Positions 1-9,528 of a stretch of DNA of 64,000 bases are shown here, one piece after another (the first letter of the stretch is position 1; the number at the start of each line of letters is the position of its first letter). The stretch spans positions 150,705 to 214,704 of the forward strand of contig JANXBW010000004.1 in assembly GCA_025060325.1 (NCBI GenBank), written 5' to 3'. The DNA comes from Thermoguttaceae bacterium (lineage in GTDB: Bacteria > Planctomycetota > Planctomycetia > Pirellulales > Thermoguttaceae). Below the pieces are notes generated by a model. The model ran no database searches and was not told where the DNA came from. It was given only the letters and a program-made list of their open reading frames with translations. The position numbers were made by a program, and so were the translations under genes.

Positions 1-1114
1 GGTCGAGGATCTGAGAAACTTTGTCCTCGAACCGATGTCGCAAGGCTGTGGCCCTAGCCGCTTCGCCCATCTCCCGTCTTAGAGCTTCTTCCGAAAGCTG
101 CTCCATGCGATCGGCAAGTTCCGCAATATCCCCTGGATCGTCCAGCACAAAGCCATCTTTGCCATCTTCCATGAGTTCGCTCGCTCCGTTTTGGGCCGTC
201 GTAATGACGGGCAGACCACAAGCGAGGGCTTCCAGCACGGCCAGGCTACAACTGTCATACCATGTAGGATGTACATACACGTCGGCCGCAGCGTAATAAG
301 GCCTGGGATCGTCAACACTTCCCACAAATGTCAGCCAAGCCTTCTCCTTTCCGAGCCAATTGTGTAGCCAGCGGCGTCTGAGGTGGCCACCCAAAACGAT
401 TATGCGGAATTTCCTACCTTTTCGGGCGAGTATCTCCCCTGCCCTTTTCAGCGCGGACAGTCCTTTTAGCCGGAAATTGAAGGCGGCCAGCAGGTAGACC
501 GTTGTCGCCTCGTCAACTTTTAACGCCTTCCGCATTGGCTTGCGGTACTCTGCTCGAAGCCAAGGGCAGAAACTTTCAACATCGACGCCGTTGTACACGA
601 TGCGGATGCGCTCATCCGGGAGGTTGTATAATCGCCGGATGCCATCTGCCTGCCGACGCGACAGCGGGACAATAATTCCATGATGTCGCCGAATTTGTTC
701 CGCGGCAAAGCTGTAACGTAATCGGTAGGAGGGCAAGCAGCGAAGGAGAAGTTTCTTTCCGACTCGAGCTGCGGGAGGCAGTGCTGCTAGCTTGTGCTCA
801 GCAATCAGTGGATAGGGACCGCCGTGGTAATGTAGGAGGTCTCCACCCCAACCGTCTCCCATGTCGTGGACAATATCACAGGCAAGTTGCCTTGCCACCT
901 GCTGGGCGGCATCGGCAAAAGCAAACGGGCTTCGACTTTTTACCCCAACTTGATGCAGCGTGATGGGCAGGTGCTCCCAACTGCCTCGCAGTTTTTTCAC
1001 AATCACATGCACCTGATGTCTCCGGGCGACGAGGGACTGAACGAAGGCAAAGGTCCACCGCTCCTGCCCCCCGCCGGTTGGGCCAAATACCTGCGTGATG
1101 ATGGCAATTCGCAT
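1..1114 (-). CDS. GT4-family glycosyltransferase, WaaG-like (3' end outside window)
   Basis: GT-B fold glycosyltransferase, probably adding a sugar to the lipid A/core oligosaccharide at the cytoplasmic face of the inner membrane. The N terminus reads MRIAIITQVFGPTGGGQERW, the usual glycine-rich acceptor-domain start of GT4 enzymes. Near residues 275-312 lie ADVYVHPTWYDSC and LEALACGLPVITT followed by NGASEL, the nucleotide-sugar-binding region with its conserved glutamates. About 371 codons are visible and the stop lies to the left of the window. ATG at 1114 was chosen because it sits directly before the first beta strand; a GTG at 1129 is possible. It is the last visible gene of the gmhA, hldE-like, GT9 cluster, 73 bp after the GT9 gene. 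The class is clear; the donor and acceptor sugars cannot be read. Confidence 0.88.
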   Translation of the reverse strand, partial: MRIAIITQVFGPTGGGQERWTFAFVQSLVARRHQVHVIVKKLRGSWEHLPITLHQVGVKSRSPFAFADAAQQVARQLACDIVHDMGDGWGGDLLHYHGGPYPLIAEHKLAALPPAARVGKKLLLRCLPSYRLRYSFAAEQIRRHHGIIVPLSRRQADGIRRLYNLPDERIRIVYNGVDVESFCPWLRAEYRKPMRKALKVDEATTVYLLAAFNFRLKGLSALKRAGEILARKGRKFRIIVLGGHLRRRWLHNWLGKEKAWLTFVGSVDDPRPYYAAADVYVHPTWYDSCSLAVLEALACGLPVITTAQNGASELMEDGKDGFVLDDPGDIAELADRMEQLSEEALRREMGEAARATALRHRFEDKVSQILD

Positions 1115-1187
1115 AGGTGGGCAATCCACGCCAAGAGGAAGTGAAAATTGTTTCGCCTTTTTTTCCGCGGAAGCAAGCTCCCCAAGT

Positions 1188-2291
1188 CTAGTGGCCTGCA
1201 TCAACAGCCCGGAAGGTTGCCCATTGACAAGGGAAGCCTTCGGCAACCTGTTGGAACGCCCCGAAAACTAGCGAGGGTTTTAATTCGCGCATACACTTGT
1301 GGTGACCAAGCGGACAAACCGCTTCCAGACATCCTAGGCAGGGAAGCTCGACAAACAAATCAATGGTTCGGACAGTGGGATTTGCTCCCCAAATCGGGTC
1401 GGTTGGACCGTAAAGGGTTATCACCGGCTTACCCAAGGCCGCCGCAATGTGCCGAGGCCCACTGTCGGGCGAAATAACCACTTGGCAAGCCTCCAAGCAA
1501 GCCTTTGCCAAGCCCAGTCCGAGGGATGGCAGGTCGGCAACGGATCGGACGCGTGGATGACTGACTTCAGCTTCGATTTGGCGGCCAATGCTGCGTTCGT
1601 CGGGGCCGACGATGATGAGTACTTGCCAAGTTGTTGCCCGCACAACCATTCGAGCAAGTTCGAGGTAATATTCCACTGGCCAGCGTCTGGCGGGTCCTTG
1701 GGCGCCAGCGTAGACAAGTCCTAGGATGGGCCCATTTCCCAAAAAACCAAGTTTGGCAAGCACCTCTGCAGCCAGCCGCTTTTCTTGGGGTGTTACTGCC
1801 AGTTCGAGGTGCGGCGACTCCGGTGGGCAGCCGATGGCCTCGGCCAGCGCAAGGTATGTCCACACCATCGGCTCTGGGACGATTCTCCCGGCTTCCGTAC
1901 GCGGATAAATCTTGTCTGTTAACAAAAGGCTACGGGCGTCGCGAGCATAACCGACTCTTCTCCGGGCGCGCCCGAGAAAAGCTAAGAGAGCCGTCCGGAG
2001 CGAATTCGTAAACAGAACCAAGATTTCAAGTTGTCGGCCCCGGAGCTTTTGGACGAGCTTCGTCTGGGAGTGAGGACCTGTCAAAAGGGTTGGCTCCCAA
2101 GGCCAGATTTCGTCAAACCACTCCGTGCCGGCGAAAAGTTCAACCATCTTGGGTCGCATGATCCCAACCAGGGTGGTTGGCCGGGGAAAACGGCGCCGAA
2201 TCGCTCGGATAGCCGGAGTGGCCATTACTGCATCACCCACCCAGTTAGGCAAGAAAAGCCCTACTGTCTTCACCGCTTGTGTAGTTGTCAT
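1188..2291 (-). CDS. waaF: ADP-heptose:LPS heptosyltransferase (GT9)
   Basis: Transfers L-glycero-D-manno-heptose from ADP-heptose to the inner core of LPS in the cytoplasm. The 367-residue protein has the usual family length. It carries the N-terminal NWVGDAVMATPAIRAI motif (about residues 16-31), the donor-site motif SPDSGPRHIAAALGKP followed by LYGPTDP (about 270-300), and the C-terminal cysteine cluster PCLGC, VCPLGHHKCM typical of RfaF. The start is ATG at 2291 with only a weak ribosome-binding site. It lies 96 bp after the hldE-like gene and in the same direction, so co-transcription with gmhA is likely. RfaF (heptosyltransferase II) fits better than RfaC because of the Cys/His cluster, but the exact acceptor is inferred. 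Confidence 0.88.
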   Translation of the reverse strand: MTTTQAVKTVGLFLPNWVGDAVMATPAIRAIRRRFPRPTTLVGIMRPKMVELFAGTEWFDEIWPWEPTLLTGPHSQTKLVQKLRGRQLEILVLFTNSLRTALLAFLGRARRRVGYARDARSLLLTDKIYPRTEAGRIVPEPMVWTYLALAEAIGCPPESPHLELAVTPQEKRLAAEVLAKLGFLGNGPILGLVYAGAQGPARRWPVEYYLELARMVVRATTWQVLIIVGPDERSIGRQIEAEVSHPRVRSVADLPSLGLGLAKACLEACQVVISPDSGPRHIAAALGKPVITLYGPTDPIWGANPTVRTIDLFVELPCLGCLEAVCPLGHHKCMRELKPSLVFGAFQQVAEGFPCQWATFRAVDAGH

Positions 2292-2387
2292 CAGTTTGGC
2301 ATAACTCGATGTGCCGCGTGATTATTGTCCAAATTTTTCCGAATTGGCGTGAGCGTCTACTTCGCGCTTGTGGCATCCGGCCACGTC

Positions 2388-3959
2388 TTATGCTGCCGCA
2401 GGGAATGGGAGAATCGTCGGTTCGTTCTCCGGTGGCATTTCGGTGGCTGGTGCTTTGGGCGACTTTTCTACGTAATTCCTACCCAAGCGAATAACTGGCC
2501 GACAGGCCAAAATTGGGGCGGTCATTATTCGTCCGCCGTAGAGTTCGACGACCTGCCAGCCAATTGTTGCATCCCAGGCGGCCTCGATTCCTTTGACAAC
2601 CACTTGTGGACGAAGTAGATTGAGCACGTCGCTGAAACCTAAGTCCTCCGCAAGCACCACTAAGTCGACACAATCCAAAGCAGCCACCATTGCCGCCCTT
2701 TCCGCTTGGCAAACAAGCCCCCCTGCCCTGCCCCGAGCGTCCCGTAAGCACCGATCGCTCCTTACGCCGACGATGAGACAGTCACCCAAGCTTTTTGCCC
2801 ATTCCAGTGCAGAGACCTGGCCAGGTTGGAGGACCTCGAAGTTGCCGCCGGCAAACACAACTCGCTTACCTTGAAGCAGCCCCTGGGCCAGGTACTGCGA
2901 AAGCTCCGACAGGCTGAGCACTTTTCCATGGCAGGGGGACTGGGCGTCGCGCAGAATGGACTGGAGGTCCCGCCGTGTTATTTGCCAACGAGTGCCCGGT
3001 GGCAAAAGTTCATGCTGCCTGCTCTTGATGGCGCGAGTAAGCTGGTAAAGCTCCCAGGCAAGACGCCACTCACCCCCTAGGGCGTAAACAAAAGCTGAGA
3101 GCGCCAAGACTTCCGGCAAACAGTCATCGGTGATAATGGTCCCCGACGGATCCGCCGCGCTTTGAGCACCGTCTTTCTCGGGAGTAACGCACACAGCTCC
3201 TTGCGGATAATCCCAAATCACTAAAGCCTGGATTCCGTTTTGCTGCGCTAGTTTAGCGGCAGTTGACAAATCGACTTGCGGGTGGGCGCTAGGTTGGCCG
3301 GCAGACGCACCAAAGGCCGCACATTCCACAAACACACAGTGCGAGCCACTATAAAGCGACCAATCCGAATTTTTTGGAATGGCCGCGACCACGTGGCCAC
3401 CCCGAGTAAGAGTTTCGTTGACAAGTTGTCGCAGATGTTCAGGCAGCAGGAGTTGTTGATGGCCGGGTAGAAGCAGGATGGTCGCCCTCTCCTCAAGAAA
3501 CGACCACACTTTGCGGACAGCAGCCAGGGAGGTCGCGGGGCGAGCCTGGGCGGAGTATCCCTGCCAGTCAGCCCGGAGAAGTTGGGCAAAGTTCGCAGAG
3601 GCGGCCCGACCCAAGAACCGCATGACCACCCGTGTCTGGTACTCCGCATCGGTAATTAAGCCTGCCGTGCTAATGTCCTGAGAGTCAAGCAACCGCCGCA
3701 CAAAGCGTGCCTCCTCGGTTTGCCCCAACAGTGCGACGGGCAGTCCCCAAGCACCAAGGGCGGTCAAAGAGGCGGCTACCTCCCCTGCCCCGCCGAGTTG
3801 GATTTCCTCGCTGACAACCTCGAGCACCGGCACCGGGGCTTCCGGGGCAATTTGGCGGACAAGCCCCAGGACCTCGTGCCGGAGGAATAGTTCCCCAAAA
3901 ACCAAGATCTTAGGGCACAATCCCTGTGCCAAGAGTTGACGAAGAGCTTCCCGATGCAT
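2388..3959 (-). CDS. HldE-like two-domain protein with degenerate active sites
   Basis: Architecture follows HldE/RfaE: a PfkB-type sugar-kinase half (about residues 15-330) and a nucleotidyltransferase half (about 360-500), giving 523 residues. Family landmarks remain, such as ILVFGELFLRHEV, APVPVLEV, GGAGEVAASLTALGA and, late, VVVKG. The catalytic signatures do not: where HldE has the kinase DVTGAGD motif this protein reads IITDDCLPEV, and where the transferase has HAGH it reads QPGQ (bases 2817-2828, residues 378-381). The frame is open throughout, so this is not simple decay. It sits between gmhA and a heptosyltransferase gene. Start ATG 3959 precedes the first conserved strand; the frame stays open to 4112, overlapping gmhA, and a GTG at 3998 is also possible. 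A catalytic role as HldE is doubtful; a regulatory or altered-specificity role is inference. Confidence 0.8.
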   Translation of the reverse strand: MHREALRQLLAQGLCPKILVFGELFLRHEVLGLVRQIAPEAPVPVLEVVSEEIQLGGAGEVAASLTALGAWGLPVALLGQTEEARFVRRLLDSQDISTAGLITDAEYQTRVVMRFLGRAASANFAQLLRADWQGYSAQARPATSLAAVRKVWSFLEERATILLLPGHQQLLLPEHLRQLVNETLTRGGHVVAAIPKNSDWSLYSGSHCVFVECAAFGASAGQPSAHPQVDLSTAAKLAQQNGIQALVIWDYPQGAVCVTPEKDGAQSAADPSGTIITDDCLPEVLALSAFVYALGGEWRLAWELYQLTRAIKSRQHELLPPGTRWQITRRDLQSILRDAQSPCHGKVLSLSELSQYLAQGLLQGKRVVFAGGNFEVLQPGQVSALEWAKSLGDCLIVGVRSDRCLRDARGRAGGLVCQAERAAMVAALDCVDLVVLAEDLGFSDVLNLLRPQVVVKGIEAAWDATIGWQVVELYGGRIMTAPILACRPVIRLGRNYVEKSPKAPATEMPPENEPTILPFPAAA

Positions 3960-4036
3960 CCATGCATCTCCCTCTGGACTTGCTAGCCGCCGGTACACTA
4001 GAGGGCCAAGATAAGAAGCACTCTCCTTAATAAGTC

Positions 4037-4651
4037 TTAAGCGAGCGAACCGTAGCGACCCTGCCGGTGGATGCGAGCAAAAAGATCGTCCACGACCCAG
4101 TGGAGGACGCAACTATGGATGGCCTCCACCATCCCCATATCCGCTAAGGGAACATGGAGCCCCATTTGCTGGATTTTCTTGAGTCGCCCGCCATCGAACC
4201 CTGTGAGGCCGAAAGTAATCAGCCCGTTGGCGTTTGCCCACTCCACAGCCTTAATGACATTAGGGCTATTACCCGAGCCGCTGATGGCCACTGCGAGGTC
4301 GCCGGGCTCGGCCAGGTTGACAAGCTGCTGAAGAAAGATTTCCTCATAAGCCAAATCATTGGCCAAGGCAGTAATCCAACCCACGTTGTCCGCCAAGCTG
4401 ACGACTTTCAGCCGTGGCCGGCGCTGCTGCCATAAATCCTCGTTGCTTAATGTGCCCTTGGCCAGGTCCTCGGCAAAATGGCTTGCCGTAAGCGCCGAGC
4501 CACCATTCCCAAATACAAAAACCGTCCTACCCTGCGAGTAGGAGTGGTAGATGATTTCCGATAAGCGGTGGACGTCTTGGAAATTGAGTGAGCGGAGAAT
4601 CTCCCCCAACTTCACCAGGTAGGATTCTGCGTCGTGGGTAATTCCGAGCAT
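4037..4651 (-). CDS. gmhA: phosphoheptose isomerase (SIS domain)
   Basis: Converts sedoheptulose 7-phosphate to D-glycero-D-manno-heptose 7-phosphate, the first step of ADP-heptose synthesis. The single SIS domain shows FVFGNGGSALTASHFAEDL (phosphate loop plus the conserved Glu), AISGSGNSPNVIKA, LTGFDGGRL, and a C-terminal MVEAIHSCVLHWV carrying the conserved His. Unlike the downstream HldE-like protein, the active-site residues look intact. Start ATG 4651 gives 204 residues, close to the family norm; the frame stays open to 4738, so a longer form is possible. It is the first visible gene of the minus-strand LPS-core cluster, 77 bp before the hldE-like gene. Confidence 0.85.
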   Translation of the reverse strand: MLGITHDAESYLVKLGEILRSLNFQDVHRLSEIIYHSYSQGRTVFVFGNGGSALTASHFAEDLAKGTLSNEDLWQQRRPRLKVVSLADNVGWITALANDLAYEEIFLQQLVNLAEPGDLAVAISGSGNSPNVIKAVEWANANGLITFGLTGFDGGRLKKIQQMGLHVPLADMGMVEAIHSCVLHWVVDDLFARIHRQGRYGSLA

Positions 4652-5565
4652 ATCCGGCGGTGTTAACTTTTCACGTCGGCTGGAATCGTGCGTCCCCCCC
4701 GGGATTAACAAGAGCTTACCTTGGCCGGGCCACCGCAACTACCAGTTTCAGGGCCCCAAATTCGCCGGGCCCTCCCCTGCCCTACCTCTTGCGATCAAAC
4801 GCAGGGAAAACTGCGTTACTGCAAAAGAGGCCATCCACACCACAAACCTCTGGGCTCCTTGACGCTGCCCCCGGGCGATCGTCGTCTCCGTCCTCCCTGG
4901 CCTAACTGACCGCACCCGCCGCCTGCCGAATGAAATCCTCACGTATCTTTTGAAGCGAAGGCCCCGGAACGAGCTCTAAGTGCAACACCCTGCGACCCCA
5001 GTAGGCCGATCCGACCCCTGCGGTTTCCTCGTTCAACAATCGCCGGGGCAGAACACTGCTCTGGTAGATCGGTCCCAGTTTTTTGGCAGCTCACCCTGCG
5101 GCAAATGTTTATTCCCCCATTATTCCTTATCTGAGGCAAGAAGCTACCGGCCCCCGAGGCGAGCGTCAATATAGGAACCGACCGCCCGTCCCTCCCACGC
5201 GGGGGTTAAGATCCTGGGTTTTATAGGGGGATTTCGAAACGACCAGTACGGCAGTCCTGAATCGGCGGGCAACCAAAGATCGCTATGGTGATTTATTTGA
5301 TGACAAATCCGACAGGTATTTGGCCCAGGCAGTCCAAATCCCGGTTATCCCGGCTCATGTCGATTTCGAACCCTCCTTCACGTTGGATCGCGCCGAATAT
5401 GGCCGGCCAATTGGCGGCGAATAAACCGACCAGACTTTACCCGGAACTGGCCCCGGAGTTGGGGTAATTTAGCTCAAAGCCTCTGAGCAAAGACGACTGC
5501 CTCTGATCGCTTAAACTCTATGCGTGGCTTGCCAACGCCGCGCGGGGTCCCCTCCCCTGCCCCGG
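4652..5565. other. 914-bp intergenic gap
   Basis: No convincing gene. Short open frames here lack family motifs and have ragged codon use. Two copies of CTCCCCTGCCC (4772-4782 and 5552-5562) belong to the strand-biased repeat described in the findings. The promoter of the gmhA cluster must lie here, but I could not place it with confidence. Confidence 0.5.
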
Positions 5566-7866
5566 CTAGAGCATATCAAGGGGGTCAATGTCGTGCGTCA
5601 CCGTCACATCCTCGGGACATTTAAGCTGCTCACTCACCTTCCTGGCCGCTTGTTGACAAAGCCCCGGCTCGGAGGAAAGGAGCACGACATGATAACGATG
5701 CCGCCTGGCCATTCTGCTTAAAAAACACGGCGCCGGACCCAAAAGACGGTATTCAGCTTCGGATGGTGAAAAGTTTCGCTTGATGACATCGGCAACACTT
5801 TCGGCGACCAATCGGACCAGATCTTGCTTCTTTCCGCGGATCACGAATCGAACGGCCCTCGAGAACGGCGGATATCCGAATCTTTGCCGGATCGGGATTT
5901 CCGCCGCCGCAAATTTTTGGTAATCGTGTGCGGCGGCAGCTTGGATGACCAGGTGCTCCGGACAGTAAGTTTGGATTATTACTCGGCCCGGCCGATCGCC
6001 TCGGCCTGTACGACCAGCTACTTGGGTCAGAAGCTGGAATGTTCGCTCACTTGCTCGAAAATCTGGGAAATGGATGGCCAGATCGGCGTACACCACACCG
6101 ACTAAGACTACATTTGGAAAATCAAGCCCCTTGGCAATTATCTGTGTTCCCAGAAGGATCTGAAGCTCGCCCCGCTGGAAAGCTGCTAGTGTTTTCTCAT
6201 AGGCCCCTTTGGCTCGCATCGCATCGGCATCGACCCGGGCAATTTTCGCATCGGGAAATCGCCGTTTTAACTCAGCTTCAAGCCGCTGTGTACCAAAGCC
6301 AAGTAAACAAAACGGGTGGGCAGAGCAAGAGGGACAGGACTGGGGAATAAATTGCTCATAACCACAGTAGTGGCAAATAGCCTTAGATTCCAACTTGTGG
6401 AACGTAAGCGCGATGTCGCAGCCTGGGCATCGAAGCACTTGTCCACATACCGGACAAAGAACGGCTCCTGCAAATCCCCTTCTATTTAACAGAAGAAGCA
6501 CCTGCCCGCCTTCGCCCAAAGTATCATGAATCGCTTGATGCAGCGGCGGGGAGATAATCGACCGCGTCTTTGCCCGCCAATTGGGATCGCGCAAATCAAC
6601 AATTTCCACTTGTGGCAGGGGCCGGCCATGAACTCGCTGCCGCAGCTCAAGGCATTGACAAATTCCCGAGTGAGCAGCCCAAAATGTCTCAAGCGCCGGG
6701 GTAGCCGATCCCAAAATCACAGGAATGCCCAGAATTCTCCCCCGAGCTATTGCCACTTCGCGGGCGTGGTATCGCGGCGCGGTCTCCTGCTTAAAGGACC
6801 ACTCATGCTCTTCGTCTACAATAATCAGCCCTAGCCGTGGCGTGGGAGCAAAAACCGCGCTTCTCGCACCAACAACCACCGAAATGTCGCCCCGGGAGAT
6901 CTCGGTCCAAAACCGCCGTCGTTCCCCTTTAGATAGTTGACTGTGGAGCACCGCCACTCGATCGAACCGTGATTGGAATCGCTCCACCATCTGCGGCGTG
7001 AGACTGATCTCCGGGACCAAAACAATTGCTTGTTTACCAAGGCGGAGCGTTTCCCCTATGGCCCGAAGGTATAGCTCGGTCTTGCCACTGCCCGTCACCC
7101 CATGGAGCAAAAGCACTTCATGTCCGCCGCGCTCGAGCGCTTGGCAAATGGCGTGATAGGCTGCCGTTTGCTCGGCGGTAAGCTGTGGCGGAGCTGTGGC
7201 CAACACTGTCCCGGAGGGCCTGTATTCCGGTGCCGCGCTTATGTGAGAAATTGTCACAAGCCCCCTTTTACGCAGAGCGGTGATTGGCACTGTGCTGCAG
7301 GCTACCTCTTTCGTCAACGACCGCACCAGGACCGGGCCATGCGCCGCGAGAAATCGAAGTATTTGCCACTGTTTACGGGAAATTTCCGAGGGCCGCTCCC
7401 CGCTACGAAGAAGCTCGTAGCCCTGCTCTGTAAGCTGAGCACACGGCCGAGTGGGGACCTTGCCCTCCCGAATTGCAGTGGGAAGGAGAGTCTGCAGCAC
7501 CTCCGACCAGTCCGCCACATAGTAGTCCACCATCCAGCTTGCCAGTTCGAGGAGGTCTAGGGGAAGGGGCGGCAATTGGTCGGCAACCCCTTGAACGGGT
7601 TTGAGCTTTCGCTGACCAAGAGTTTGTGGCCCCAGCTGAACACAGTAACCAAAGTGGATCCGTCCTCCTTTCCCGAGCGGCACACGGAGGGGAGTTCCGG
7701 GTCCTATCTGGCCGGATAAGTTTTCCGGAACCAAATAATCGAACAAACCGCGAGGTGCCCGCGGAAAAGCTACTCGGGCCACATAGATCTCCCGAGTTGA
7801 CAGGGGGGCCCCCCCTCCAAAGTCAAACAACCATTGGTTCTTGGGCTCACCCACCGGGTTTGCCAT
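5566..7866 (-). CDS. priA: primosomal protein N' (PriA helicase)
   Basis: 3'-5' superfamily 2 DNA helicase that restarts stalled replication forks by loading the primosome. After an N-terminal DNA-binding region (VARVAFPRAPRGLFDYLVP), the Walker A motif HGVTGSGKTELYL lies near residue 255 and the DEEH box IIVDEEHEWSFKQE near 350. Four zinc-binding pairs follow (CPVCG, CPGC, CHYCG, CPSC), then GTQIIAKGLDFPNV and VAGRTGRGDRPG. The start was placed at ATG 7866, giving 766 residues; a TTG at 7923 would add 19 residues with no resemblance to PriA. No gene is close on either side in the same direction, so it is probably monocistronic. Confidence 0.95.
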   Translation of the reverse strand: MANPVGEPKNQWLFDFGGGAPLSTREIYVARVAFPRAPRGLFDYLVPENLSGQIGPGTPLRVPLGKGGRIHFGYCVQLGPQTLGQRKLKPVQGVADQLPPLPLDLLELASWMVDYYVADWSEVLQTLLPTAIREGKVPTRPCAQLTEQGYELLRSGERPSEISRKQWQILRFLAAHGPVLVRSLTKEVACSTVPITALRKRGLVTISHISAAPEYRPSGTVLATAPPQLTAEQTAAYHAICQALERGGHEVLLLHGVTGSGKTELYLRAIGETLRLGKQAIVLVPEISLTPQMVERFQSRFDRVAVLHSQLSKGERRRFWTEISRGDISVVVGARSAVFAPTPRLGLIIVDEEHEWSFKQETAPRYHAREVAIARGRILGIPVILGSATPALETFWAAHSGICQCLELRQRVHGRPLPQVEIVDLRDPNWRAKTRSIISPPLHQAIHDTLGEGGQVLLLLNRRGFAGAVLCPVCGQVLRCPGCDIALTFHKLESKAICHYCGYEQFIPQSCPSCSAHPFCLLGFGTQRLEAELKRRFPDAKIARVDADAMRAKGAYEKTLAAFQRGELQILLGTQIIAKGLDFPNVVLVGVVYADLAIHFPDFRASERTFQLLTQVAGRTGRGDRPGRVIIQTYCPEHLVIQAAAAHDYQKFAAAEIPIRQRFGYPPFSRAVRFVIRGKKQDLVRLVAESVADVIKRNFSPSEAEYRLLGPAPCFLSRMARRHRYHVVLLSSEPGLCQQAARKVSEQLKCPEDVTVTHDIDPLDML

Positions 7867-8315
7867 CTCCCAATGAGAGCGTTCGTTCCCGAAAGCCTCG
7901 AAGCATTGTTTCCCGAAGTTCAAACGCGAATTGGCCCAACGCCGCTTGACCCCCGGTCAGACGGCGTGGTTGGCCCCAAGGGAAAGGGACCTTTTTAGGT
8001 CGGATCCGAGGTCCGAACGATACTTACGGTTCTCCCGCTTCAGCACGGGGCAGGCGTGCCGCACCGATTCTTTCCGCTCAGGTAATCCGAAGAAAGGCTC
8101 TGTCCATGTTGGTCCCACGATAATTCCGGCCATTGTTGAAAAGGAACCGCTGCCCCCGCAAGCCAGCTAAAATTTCACCTCGCGAGATGTTTTCCGAGGT
8201 TGTCCAATGGCTTGATGCTCCCCGCAGGAGATCGGGGACCTCTGGAGTCCTTGCCAGCCCGGAATATTGGTGGCTGTGCCAAAATTTGGCGGAAAAAAAG
8301 CAAGGTCACTCACAC
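7867..8315. other. divergent intergenic region priA/nadD
   Basis: 449 bp between two divergently read genes; promoters for both are expected here but no clear -35/-10 pair was found. The frame of nadD stays open upstream to 8133 but the upstream codons show no NadD similarity. Confidence 0.4.
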
Positions 8316-8930
8316 ATGCGTCTGGGAGTCTTTGGAGGGACATTTGATCCCGTGCATTGGGGCCATCTGCTTCTGGCGGAATGTTGCCGCGAGCAAGCAA
8401 ACCTCGATGAGGTGTGGTTCATTCCGGCAAGTACCCCCCCTCATAAGAGGCAGCGGCGGCTGACTGATGCGCGCTTTCGGGTGGAAATGTTGGAGCTAGC
8501 GGTGGCAGGCCATCCCAAGTTCCGAGTCTCCAAGATGGAAATCGAACGAGGCGGGGTCAGTTACACCATCGACACACTTCGGGCACTTCGGCAAGATTAC
8601 CCAGATGCTCAGCTTTTCCTTATCTTGGGGGCCGACTCGATCGAGGAACTGCATACCTGGCGGGACGCGAAAGAAATCTGTCAGGTGGCTTTACCGCTAG
8701 TCGCTCGACGGCCGGGGCATGAGATTCGGGCCGCCCCTGAATTCGTCGAACAAATTGGAGGTGAGCGCTGGCAGGCGATTTTGGCCGCCGCGGTCGAAAT
8801 GCCATTGGTAGAGATTAGCAGTTCGGATATTCGGCGGCGGGTATCAGCGGGGAAAAGTATCCGTTATCGAGTACCCCGTTCGGTGGAGGAATACATTTAT
8901 GCTCATGGCCTGTACAAGGAGACCTCATAG
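8316..8930 (+). CDS. nadD: nicotinate-nucleotide adenylyltransferase
   Basis: Adenylates nicotinate mononucleotide to deamido-NAD in NAD synthesis. The protein starts MRLGVFGGTFDPVHWGH, the nucleotidyltransferase P-loop with the HxGH motif, continues with IPASTPPHK and LILGADSIEELHTWRD, and ends with the second signature EISSSDIRRRVSAG. Its 204 residues match NadD. ATG 8316 sits exactly at the conserved N terminus, preceded by AAGGT at 8302. No partner gene is adjacent on the same strand. Confidence 0.95.
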   Translation: MRLGVFGGTFDPVHWGHLLLAECCREQANLDEVWFIPASTPPHKRQRRLTDARFRVEMLELAVAGHPKFRVSKMEIERGGVSYTIDTLRALRQDYPDAQLFLILGADSIEELHTWRDAKEICQVALPLVARRPGHEIRAAPEFVEQIGGERWQAILAAAVEMPLVEISSSDIRRRVSAGKSIRYRVPRSVEEYIYAHGLYKETS

Positions 8931-9225
8931 CCTCGGCCGGCAGGTCGCCTCGTTGTTCACCATTTGGGCTGAGAACGCAGGGCAGCCGAATCGAAGAGCG
9001 TTGGTGCCACACGGCTCCGGAGAAGGTCGCTGAGGTGAAAGCGCGGCGGAAGCCAGCGGTAATCAGGAGTGAGAACAACAACTAAAGCGGAACGAATGCT
9101 CCCGCTACCTCCCATGTGGGGGGCCGAAGGGCGCGGCGCTCCCGGAGCTAGCGGCGAATATCTGGGATAGCAGCCGCCTTTTAGGGTGCCCAACCGGCAA
9201 ATGTGCAAATCCAGCAGGGAGAAGT

Positions 9226-9528
9226 TTAAAGTTGAGGAACCTCATCATTATCTGAAGAAGGAGTGGGCGGCCCGTTCTGCGGCTTCTCCTCCAAGATATG
9301 CCGGAGAAACTCGACCCGCTCCTGACGAGTAGTAGCGGGGTCAAGGAAAACGATCGGTTTCCCCCGGAAGACGCAAAGGGTGCCGGGCTTTCCCCCTAGC
9401 CATGAAAACCGGATCTCATACCCGGACGCCCGCAACCGGGAGATAAGTTTTTGTTCTAGCTCCTTTTGCGAATTGCTCCCGTCGACCGGAATCGCTGATC
9501 GGCTTAGCCCGTCCCTGGAAGATGCCAT
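9226..9528 (-). CDS. small conserved-looking protein of unknown function
   Basis: 100 residues, soluble, with no signal or membrane segment. A compact core (KELEQKLISRLRASGYEIRF, then GGKPGTLCVFRGKPIVFLD and a helical tail RQERVEFLRHIL) suggests a small alpha/beta domain. Start ATG 9528 is set by a strong ribosome-binding site, GGAGGA at 9535-9540 on the minus strand; a longer reading to 9561 is less likely. Codon use and the good Shine-Dalgarno argue for a real gene. I do not assign a family or function. It is separated from nadD by about 300 bp and read towards it. Confidence 0.65.
   Translation of the reverse strand: MASSRDGLSRSAIPVDGSNSQKELEQKLISRLRASGYEIRFSWLGGKPGTLCVFRGKPIVFLDPATTRQERVEFLRHILEEKPQNGPPTPSSDNDEVPQL

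Noticed and set aside
5350..5400. TTCGAACC resembling a tRNA T-loop on the minus strand
   Set aside because: The flanking bases do not form a T-stem and no acceptor or anticodon arm can be built around it.
7899..7923. The priA upstream frame and the frame before the small aroB-linked gene both begin MNFGKQ from TTG
   Set aside because: Both are likely upstream of the true starts; the shared 11-12 bases look like coincidence.
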